Of a stretch of DNA of 22,246 bases, positions 16,878 through 22,246 are shown one piece after another (position 1 is the first letter of the stretch; each line of letters opens with the position of its first letter). The notes under the pieces are model-generated. The model did not search any database and had not been told where the DNA came from. It saw only the letters and a list, made by a program, of their open reading frames with translations. The translations under genes and the position numbers were made by a program. The stretch is from JBMNQI01 sp050944055 (GTDB taxonomy: Bacteria; Bacillota; Clostridia; Oscillospirales; Oscillospiraceae): contig JBMNQI010000040.1 in NCBI GenBank assembly GCA_050944055.1, positions 1 through 22,246 of the forward strand, given 5' to 3'.

Positions 16878-17651
16878 CTACCTCCTCTCTCGTTCATAGT
16901 AGGCCTTGCCCAGGTCCCCTCCGGGGCCGTAGCCGTCTTTATCCGTGTAGCTGTAGTACGGCTTAGGCATGTCCTGATAGATATACTCCCATCCATACAG
17001 GGGATTATAAACATTTGCCGCCACTGTGGGATTGCCGAATTCAAGCTCCAGCGGGTCCTCGCCGAAGGCTCTCAGCACCGGTACCTTGCTATAGTCCGAC
17101 CCCACCTCGACGGTATGATCATGCTGAAGAACAAGGTGCCATATTTTCCATTCGCCGTCCTCCTTCATCAGGTCGGCAAATATTAGCCCAAAATCAAAAT
17201 AAGCGTCCGCGCTGCCATCGGGCTTGCCATAGGCCTTGTAGTTTAAACCGTATCCCAGATATTGGGCGGTCCTGCCGTCGTCGGCTATGTTCACCACCGG
17301 CGTCGTAGCCGTATGTATCGCGCCTATTCCAAGGCCCAGATTTTTTGAGGAGTATTCGATTCCCGGGTCCGCATCGCAGTACGCTTTAAGACGCTCATAA
17401 CGCAGCTTGTCCCTGTCTAGCACATAATGCCTGGCGATTTCGTCCATACCCATATAGTAGCCGATGTTGTTGCCTAGGGAGGCGGTGGCGCGGTTTTCCG
17501 GCTTTCTTACCCACAGCCGGCTGAGCTCCTCGCGGCGCATATCGTTGCCGTAATAATATCTGTGCCGGTTTATCAGCTGTACGATACACTCCTTTTCCCA
17601 CACGCGGCGTGCCAGCTCGTCGTTTGTAAATACCATTTCCTTTTCCGCCAT
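16878..17651 (-). CDS. SnoaL/NTF2-like protein (second paralogue)
   Basis: A 257-aa soluble protein. It starts with a helical region (ELARRVWEKECIVQLINRH), includes a 'YYYGNDMRREELSRLWVRKP' segment like the active-site-lining helix of SnoaL proteins, a strand pair TTPVVNIADDGRTAQYLGY, and a final strand LMKEDGEWKIWHLVLQH that matches EDEQWKIWHMQYL in the first paralogue. The C-terminus has MPKPYYSYTD, again shared. The start is ATG 17651, supported by AAGGAGG eight bases upstream; the frame extends further but without such a site and across the end of the preceding gene. No signal peptide, so cytoplasmic. SnoaL-like proteins include cyclases, dehydratases, isomerases and non-enzymes, so the reaction is not predictable. 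Confidence 0.82.
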   Translation of the reverse strand: MAEKEMVFTNDELARRVWEKECIVQLINRHRYYYGNDMRREELSRLWVRKPENRATASLGNNIGYYMGMDEIARHYVLDRDKLRYERLKAYCDADPGIEYSSKNLGLGIGAIHTATTPVVNIADDGRTAQYLGYGLNYKAYGKPDGSADAYFDFGLIFADLMKEDGEWKIWHLVLQHDHTVEVGSDYSKVPVLRAFGEDPLELEFGNPTVAANVYNPLYGWEYIYQDMPKPYYSYTDKDGYGPGGDLGKAYYERERR

Positions 17652-17667
17652 AATCTTTGCCTCCTTC

Positions 17668-18396
17668 CTATATGCCGTAACTGAATGTATCGGCAAATGT
17701 CGCGTAGGGTTCGGGCAACCTCGGGGATGCCGTATACGGACGATACGCGCTGAAATGAGCATGAAGCACACAGGGCCTGTTAGGCTTCGCCGGCTCAAAG
17801 CTCTTTATCGCCGCGAACTCAGGCCGTTCGCTATAAACCTTCTCCGATCCTGTCCAAGGCTCACCGCAGGGCCTGCAGATGTCTACCAGATACTGCATAT
17901 GCCATATTTTCCATTGCTCGTCTTCCATTATGAAGTCCACCGCAAACCAACCCCACTCCCAATACGCCACAGGCCCGCCGGAAGTTAGCCTGGCGTGCGA
18001 GCCTCGTATGCACCAGATGCCTTTCGCTGTTTGGAAGTCGTCGGCAACCTCGATTACGGGCGTGTCCACCGGCTTGTAGTTAAGCAGGCCGACGCCGTAA
18101 ACCTCCTGCGCGCTTAGCCCGCCGAGCTCTTTTGGGAAAGCCTTCTGGAGCAGAGAGCTCTCCAGCTCTATGAGCTTATAGCAGGAATCGTAATATGCCG
18201 CCACCGCGCCGGCACCGTCATACCAGCCGTCGTTGACTCCGAGGCAGACGTCCTCGCGCCTGCTCCAGTATTTTTGGAATATGTCGGCGTCCTTTTTCAT
18301 CAGGTAATCCGCCGAGAGACGCCCCATAAGATTCTTTATCTCGCGAACCTCTTCCCAGCGTGCCAGCAGTTCCTGTGCCGAAAACTTCTCGGCCAT
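17668..18396 (-). CDS. SnoaL/NTF2-like protein (first paralogue)
   Basis: A 242-aa soluble protein. The N-terminus (LLARWEEVREIKNLMGRLS) and 'KYWSRREDVCLGVNDGWYDG' follow the SnoaL_4-like start, with a strand pair DTPVIEVADDFQTAKGIWCIRG-like region and the strand FIMEDEQWKIWHMQYLVDI. The C-terminal LPEPYATFAD motif is shared with the other two. The ATG at 18396 has AAAGGAG ten bases upstream. It lies 58 bases after the beta-helix gene and 16 bases before the next paralogue, so the set is almost certainly one operon. Function unknown; pairing or hetero-oligomer formation with the neighbouring paralogues is plausible because NTF2-like folds commonly dimerise, but this is inference. Confidence 0.82.
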   Translation of the reverse strand: MAEKFSAQELLARWEEVREIKNLMGRLSADYLMKKDADIFQKYWSRREDVCLGVNDGWYDGAGAVAAYYDSCYKLIELESSLLQKAFPKELGGLSAQEVYGVGLLNYKPVDTPVIEVADDFQTAKGIWCIRGSHARLTSGGPVAYWEWGWFAVDFIMEDEQWKIWHMQYLVDICRPCGEPWTGSEKVYSERPEFAAIKSFEPAKPNRPCVLHAHFSAYRPYTASPRLPEPYATFADTFSYGI

Positions 18397-18454
18397 GCTA
18401 TCAACGCTCCTTTCTCAAGCTGTTCATGATACGAACAAACTGAAGAACAGGAAG

Positions 18455-20278
18455 CTATTCCAAGCTTATGACAATCTTGCCGGCCAGTTCGCCGCCGTTT
18501 TCGTCAAGCTCCACAGTTCTCCCATCCACAGTGATACAGAGCTGCCTGCCATGCCTGGCCTTGATAATACTGCCGGGCATATACTTCAGGGCCGTTATGT
18601 AGCACACGCCTGTGACTATCCACGTGGACTCACCGTCCAGGTTTACGATTACGCCGTTGTTTACGGTGGGCGCCGGAGTTTGTATAACGTTGTTCAGCTC
18701 GGAGCGCGTACGCTCGGTAATCTCCTCAAGGTCGTCGATGTGGCGTTCGGTTGCCGAGGAGGCGACGCCTTCAAAACGGGTTTTCTGAAGATTGATTTGA
18801 AGATTCTTGGGTCCCCTCTGATCGAGATCGTCCTGGCCGAACACCGCTTCAAGGCTGGCTGTGGACAAATCGAACGGCATGGACGCATCCGGGAACAGGG
18901 CGCCGCCGAACGCCGGACGGTCAAAAGTCCCGAATTTAGCAGTTTTTTCAAGGTGCAGGTTGTGTGTCGAGTTATAGAAATTGCCCAAAAGATCCATATC
19001 GGAAAAGGTAAGCACGCAATCCATTTCCGGATCTATGGCGCCCAGGTCGCGGCCGGGGATATACTCGTCGGGTCTGTCGGCGACAACAGGGCTGTTGAGC
19101 ACCATCATTTGAGGAACGTTATCGTTGGCCATGAGCTGGCAGATTGTGCCGTTGGCCGGCTTGAGCACGCTTCGTTCCACCCTGATGTTGACCGGACTGC
19201 CTTTTATTACGAAGCTGGATTTGCCGGTTATAATGCTGGAATCGGCTATGTAGGTTTTGGTGTTGTGATCGAGAAGAAAGAAAACGCCGTATTCGGTCCC
19301 TGTGAGCTCAGAGCCGTTTATCACCTCGGTGTAAGCTCTGGAGAGCTTGGAGCCCATAATGATTAGGGGAAAGCCGTTTACGTTGAACTTGCAGTTGTCG
19401 AGACTTACGATGTTCCGGTCTCCTATGCAGAAGATGCCGTAGCTTGTGGAACGCGGCCCCGCAACGCTCAGACGGCAGTTCTTAATAAAATAGCGGGCGC
19501 AGTCGTCACAGCCGTCAATAGACAGACCACCCCACCCGTTGCCTATGAAATCGCAGTTATTATAATAAGCTGTGCCGTTATCGCACAGCTGCACAAGGCG
19601 GTTGCCGCCCGCGAAGCCGGCGCTCCACGCAAACGCGCCCAGATACTCGTCGTCGTAATACGAGAGATTCACTATGCGCGAATTGTTTACCTCTACGATA
19701 GAGTCGCCCGCCACGTGAACAGCGCAGCGGGTCCTGCCGTCAAAGAAGGTGAATTGGCAGTTGTCGACGCGCACCCTCGCGTTATCCAGAGCGGCGACGC
19801 CCGCGCCCACACCTAAAAAGTCGTTCCTGCCCTGATTCTCAAAATCGAACCTCGAATTGGCAATTGTATACTGGCTGTTGCCCCTTACCAGAACTCCGTT
19901 GAAGCTCTCCTCGCTGCTGCCGATATAGGCGTCTTTGAGCACATACCCGTCATAGCTTCCTCCCTTTATAACCGCCGTCATGCACTCGTTTTTAACGAGC
20001 TCGTTATCGTCAACAACCACTGCGGCGCGTATGTCCTCGCTGTTATCTCCGAACATCGCCCTAAACAGACCGTGCCACGGCATCTTGTGGTAATCTGTCA
20101 CAGATACTTTCACATCACCCACATAAGTGCCAGGAAGTAACGGGAGGCCCTTTCCGTTCAGCGTAAGCGTCAGGTACTTGCCTTCGGGTGCCGTCAGCTC
20201 AACGCCCTCGCCTATCACCAATTTGTCCGCCCGGAAGGGCCCTTTGATGACCGTGGATTTTTTAAATGTCTTGACCAT
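18455..20278 (-). CDS. Right-handed beta-helix protein, function unknown
   Basis: A 607-aa protein without signal peptide or membrane segment. Residues of about 95-460 form a repetitive series of short strands with Asn/Asp/Gly turns (for example 'VDNCQFTFFDG', 'VEVNNSRIVNLSYYDDEY', 'YFIKNCRLSV', 'VSLDNCKFNVNG'), typical of right-handed parallel beta-helices such as pectate-lyase-like folds. The two ends carry a similar small unit: residues 20-60 (LVIGEGVELTAPEGKYLTLT, then PGTYVGDVKVSV) and about 564-606 (LKYMPGSIIKARHGRQLCIT, then LAGKIVISL). No recognised catalytic motif of polysaccharide lyases was found, and lack of export argues against extracellular polysaccharide cleavage. The start ATG 20278 has GAGGAG upstream. 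First gene of the operon with the three SnoaL-like genes. Confidence 0.82.
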   Translation of the reverse strand: MVKTFKKSTVIKGPFRADKLVIGEGVELTAPEGKYLTLTLNGKGLPLLPGTYVGDVKVSVTDYHKMPWHGLFRAMFGDNSEDIRAAVVVDDNELVKNECMTAVIKGGSYDGYVLKDAYIGSSEESFNGVLVRGNSQYTIANSRFDFENQGRNDFLGVGAGVAALDNARVRVDNCQFTFFDGRTRCAVHVAGDSIVEVNNSRIVNLSYYDDEYLGAFAWSAGFAGGNRLVQLCDNGTAYYNNCDFIGNGWGGLSIDGCDDCARYFIKNCRLSVAGPRSTSYGIFCIGDRNIVSLDNCKFNVNGFPLIIMGSKLSRAYTEVINGSELTGTEYGVFFLLDHNTKTYIADSSIITGKSSFVIKGSPVNIRVERSVLKPANGTICQLMANDNVPQMMVLNSPVVADRPDEYIPGRDLGAIDPEMDCVLTFSDMDLLGNFYNSTHNLHLEKTAKFGTFDRPAFGGALFPDASMPFDLSTASLEAVFGQDDLDQRGPKNLQINLQKTRFEGVASSATERHIDDLEEITERTRSELNNVIQTPAPTVNNGVIVNLDGESTWIVTGVCYITALKYMPGSIIKARHGRQLCITVDGRTVELDENGGELAGKIVISLE

Positions 20279-20328
20279 TACAACATCTCCTCTCAGTTTT
20301 TATAATAGACGCTTATGCGCCCGCACAC

Positions 20329-20367
20329 GCACATACATGTGCCGCAGCGCAGCCCGCGTCATGCGGG
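20329..20367 (-). promoter_or_regulatory. Symmetric elements in the leader of the beta-helix operon
   Basis: The 136-base leader is GC-richer than the surrounding intergenic DNA. It holds a palindrome GCACAT-AC-ATGTGC (20329-20342) and a small hairpin CCCGC-N5-GCGGG (20353-20367). They could be an operator or leader RNA structure; no known riboswitch class was recognised. Confidence 0.4.
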
Positions 20368-20420
20368 TTGCCAGTTGTCAGGAGCGCGGCAATGTTCAGA
20401 AAACAATAACAGTATTCGTC

Positions 20421-20450
20421 ATTATATCCTGTACGATTCAAATTTGTGAA
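20421..20450 (-). promoter_or_regulatory. Sigma-A type promoter of the beta-helix/SnoaL operon
   Basis: On the minus strand TTCACA (20450-20445), an 18-base spacer and TATAAT (20426-20421) form a good promoter. The start near 20414 gives an unusually long leader of about 136 bases before the ATG at 20278. Confidence 0.72.
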
Positions 20451-20509
20451 ATATAATAATTTTATTCATTAATAAATGGATTGTATTATTTAAAATGTCA
20501 ATAGGTATT

Positions 20510-20692
20510 TATAATTTCAATAGGGCTTCAGCCAGCCCGGAGCCTCCTTCAGGCTATATAATTTCAGGAGGCATATTGATTTGTTTAAATTTATATAAGT
20601 TGTCATTCCTCAAAGAAAAACGCATTAGCGCAAGCAATGGGGACGAGGTATTGATCAAAAGAAACGAGGCGCTGAGAAAAAGCGCCTCGTTT
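20510..20692 (+). ncRNA. Candidate structured RNA or leader, unclassified
   Basis: A TATAAT at 20510-20515 is followed by four potential hairpins: GGGCT-N6-AGCCC (20523-20538); GCCTCCT-N17-AGGAGGC (20542-20572); a hairpin with a GCAA tetraloop and one bulged A, from CATTAGC to GCAATG (about 20622-20638); and a perfect 12-bp stem with a seven-base loop (20662-20692) ending in TTT. The AGGAGG of the second hairpin could be a masked ribosome binding site for a reading frame from TTG 20576 to the stop at 20698 (about 40 codons). I do not recognise a known RNA family, and the -35 box is poor. Confidence 0.3.
20662..20692. terminator. Perfect 12-bp stem-loop, probable terminator
   Basis: AAACGAGGCGCT pairs perfectly with AGCGCCTCGTTT around a GAGAAAA loop. 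On the minus strand it is followed by CTTTTG, on the plus strand only by GCATAG, so it is a better minus-strand terminator. It could insulate the beta-helix promoter from antisense transcription coming from the right. Confidence 0.5.
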
Positions 20693-20759
20693 GCATAGTA
20701 CGGATTATCGGACATCAGCTTTGGTAATATGAGAATACAAAGATAAAGGAGGACTGAAA

Positions 20760-20993
20760 ATGTTCGGATTCGGCAAAAAGACAGGATTTGACGAGTTCTT
20801 CGACTTCTATGATGACTACGGGCTGGATTTTTCGCAGTGGGGCGCGAAGTACATGATAATCGACAGCCTCATAAATTCCGGAAACGGCATTAATGATCTT
20901 GAACAGTTTGATGCGGAAGACGATTTTAAATATTTCAGGGATTATGACCTGCCTTTTTCGGATAGTTCACGACACGATAAAAAAATCAAGTAA
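20760..20993 (+). CDS. Small acidic hypothetical protein
   Basis: A 77-aa protein, not recognised. It starts with ATG 20760 after AAAGGAGG at about 20745-20752. The sequence is rich in Asp, Phe and Tyr: FDEFFDFYDDYGLDF near the N-terminus, a hydrophobic middle (WGAKYMIIDSLINS) and another acidic-aromatic stretch (EDDFKYFRDYDL), with a basic end. No signal peptide or membrane helix. It precedes cas3 on the same strand, but 156 bases with a separate candidate promoter lie between, so it is probably not part of the cas operon. An acidic mimic or regulatory role is conceivable but unsupported. Confidence 0.62.
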   Translation: MFGFGKKTGFDEFFDFYDDYGLDFSQWGAKYMIIDSLINSGNGINDLEQFDAEDDFKYFRDYDLPFSDSSRHDKKIK

Positions 20994-21011
20994 AAAACGT
21001 ACTAAATGGTC

Positions 21012-21040
21012 TTGCTTAATTTTGTTATCAAGCTTATATT
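21012..21040 (+). promoter_or_regulatory. Candidate cas3 promoter flanked by inverted repeats
   Basis: TTGCTT (21012-21017), a 17-base spacer and TATATT (21035-21040) form a plausible promoter. A perfect 9-bp inverted repeat flanks it: CTAAATGGT (21002-21010) just before the -35 box and ACCATTTAG (21068-21076) after the predicted start near 21047. A second symmetric pair CGGCAC/GTGCCG (21096-21101, 21119-21124) lies in the leader before the ribosome binding site. Confidence 0.5.
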
Positions 21041-21149
21041 AATTGTAAACATATAAATCAAGTAAATACCATTTAGCCTGGGCTGAAATACAAATCGGCA
21101 CGGGGATTCTATCATCGTGTGCCGGGCGTCATATTTCAAGGAGGTCTTT

Positions 21150-22246
21150 ATGGATTACTTAGGCCACGTCGAAAATGGTCGTGAGCAGAAGCTTATCGAG
21201 CATCTTCAGGGTACTGCGGAGCTCTGCGGAAAATTCGCCTCCGTGTTTGGGGCGGAAAGCCTCGGAAAACGCTGCGGCATACTGCATGATATCGGAAAAT
21301 ATTCTGAGAAGTTTCAGCGAAGGATACGAGGCTCCGGCGAACAGGTCGATCATTCCACAGCGGGAGCGCTTGAGGCATTTCATACGCTGAGAGACGTTCC
21401 CGCGGCATACTGCATAGCAGGGCACCATACGGGTCTGCCGGATCTGGGAAATAAAAAGATCGACAGTGACGATTGCCCTACTTTCTTCGGCAGAATGAAG
21501 CGCAGGATAGGGGCGAAAATCGAGGACTACGGCGCTTACAAAACGGAAGTTGCAGTTCCCAGAGCTGTAATACCGCAAAGAAGCGACAGCCGGAGCGCAT
21601 ATTTCTTTATTCGCATGCTGTATTCCTGCCTTGTAGACGCGGATTATCTGGATACCGAAGCTTTTATCAGCGATAATCGCGTAAGCCGAGGCGGATATGA
21701 CGAGCTGAAACTTCTGTGGGAAAGACTTGAAAACAGCATTTCCCCGTGGTGGGATGCGAAAACGCAGCTTAACCGTAAGCGCTGTGAAATCCTGCGGGCA
21801 ATGATAGACAGGGCTGGTTGCAGCAGAGGGCTTTTTACGCTGACAGTCCCGACCGGCGGAGGCAAGACCGTCAGTTCCATGGCGTTTGCCCTCAGGCATG
21901 CTGTTAAAAACGATATGCGCCGTGTTATATACGTAATTCCATATAACAGTATTATCGAGCAGACACAGGAGGAGTTTGAAAGGCGATTAGGCGCTGAGAA
22001 CATAGTTGCGCATTACTCGAATGCCGACTTTGTGACGGACGAAAACGCCCCGGAGGAAGACAGGCGCAGGCTGGCGGCGGAAAACTGGGACGCCCCGATT
22101 ATTCTGACGACCGCTGTGCAGTTTTTTGAGTCGCTGTATGCAAACCGCCCTTCACGCTGCCGAAAACTCCATAATATAGCCGGCAGTGTGATAATTTTTG
22201 ACGAAGCGCAAATGCTGCCGGTGCCATATATGATACCATGCTTATA
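21150..22246 (+). CDS. cas3: CRISPR-associated nuclease/helicase Cas3, N-terminal part
   Basis: The frame is open to the right edge (365 codons visible). Cas3 is the effector nuclease-helicase recruited by Cascade in type I CRISPR-Cas systems to unwind and degrade target DNA. The N-terminal HD nuclease domain shows His46-Asp47 (LHDIGK), His68, His92-His93 (GHHTGLPD) and Asp163. The superfamily 2 helicase follows with Walker A TVPTGGGKT (232-240), an IPYNSIIEQT motif (about 263-272) and the Walker B box DEAQ (351-354). HD-first order, a compact HD domain and DEAQ are most like the type I-C form, but the subtype needs the genes beyond the window. ATG 21150 has AAGGAGG (21138-21144) five bases upstream. 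No repeat array is present here. Confidence 0.95.
   Translation, partial: MDYLGHVENGREQKLIEHLQGTAELCGKFASVFGAESLGKRCGILHDIGKYSEKFQRRIRGSGEQVDHSTAGALEAFHTLRDVPAAYCIAGHHTGLPDLGNKKIDSDDCPTFFGRMKRRIGAKIEDYGAYKTEVAVPRAVIPQRSDSRSAYFFIRMLYSCLVDADYLDTEAFISDNRVSRGGYDELKLLWERLENSISPWWDAKTQLNRKRCEILRAMIDRAGCSRGLFTLTVPTGGGKTVSSMAFALRHAVKNDMRRVIYVIPYNSIIEQTQEEFERRLGAENIVAHYSNADFVTDENAPEEDRRRLAAENWDAPIILTTAVQFFESLYANRPSRCRKLHNIAGSVIIFDEAQMLPVPYMIPCL

Noticed and set aside
18421..18437. TGTTC-N7-GAACA symmetry between the beta-helix gene and the first SnoaL-like gene
   Set aside because: Five-base arms in a 58-base gap are within chance expectation, and there is no promoter next to them.
18395..19366. Plus-strand reading frame of 323 codons opposite the beta-helix gene
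   Set aside because: Antisense to a gene with a good start site, promoter and operon context; no motifs of its own.
21002..21124. Inverted repeats before cas3 considered as CRISPR repeats
   Set aside because: They are not direct repeats with regular spacers; no unit of 28-37 bases recurs anywhere in the window.
21159..21899. Minus-strand reading frame of 246 codons opposite cas3
   Set aside because: The plus-strand frame carries HD and helicase motifs, so this one is a shadow.
1..22246. Insertion sequences, prophage genes, tRNA or rRNA genes
   Set aside because: No transposase, integrase, phage structural protein or tRNA-like cloverleaf was recognised on either strand by reading; a dedicated tRNA scan was not possible.

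Overview
The window looks like a chromosomal segment of a low-to-mid GC anaerobic Firmicute, probably Clostridia. The reasons are strong AGGAGG-type ribosome binding sites, AT-rich intergenic regions with sigma-A type promoters, frequent TTG/GTG starts, PucR/CdaR-type regulation, many peptide-type ABC importers and a ferredoxin-linked flavoprotein. The species cannot be named from this sequence.

Layout. (1) 1-7506, plus strand: an operon cut by the left edge. It holds the C-terminal part of a family-5 solute-binding protein, two permeases, two ATPases, a membrane-anchored protein with a lone 5'-nucleotidase C-terminal domain, and a ferredoxin-FAD oxidoreductase. It ends at a GC-rich hairpin (7535-7565). 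(2) 7604-8137, minus: a soluble family I inorganic pyrophosphatase with its own near-consensus promoter. (3) 8449-14007, minus: a second complete peptide/nickel-type ABC importer in the order permease, permease, ATPase, ATPase, binding lipoprotein, ending at a strong terminator (8342-8388). (4) 14248-15816, plus: a PucR-family regulator divergent from that importer and its likely local regulator. (5) 16019-20278, minus: a four-gene operon encoding a 607-aa beta-helix protein without signal peptide and three diverged SnoaL/NTF2-like paralogues. It converges on the regulator gene across a bidirectional terminator (15892-15937). (6) 20279-20759: no confident gene; it holds the promoter and leader of the four-gene operon and a candidate structured RNA. 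(7) 20760-20993: a small acidic protein. (8) From 21150: the start of cas3, truncated by the right edge, marking a type I CRISPR-Cas operon outside the window.

How the parts may work together. The two ABC importers belong to the same subfamily: in both, the second ATPase carries LDGGR instead of LSGGQ. The first is physically coupled to a cytoplasmic iron-sulfur flavoprotein, so the imported compound could be its substrate or electron acceptor (inference). The four-gene beta-helix/SnoaL operon is the least explained part. It looks like a self-contained cytoplasmic module with its own promoter, a leader palindrome and tight gene packing, and I know no described function for this combination.
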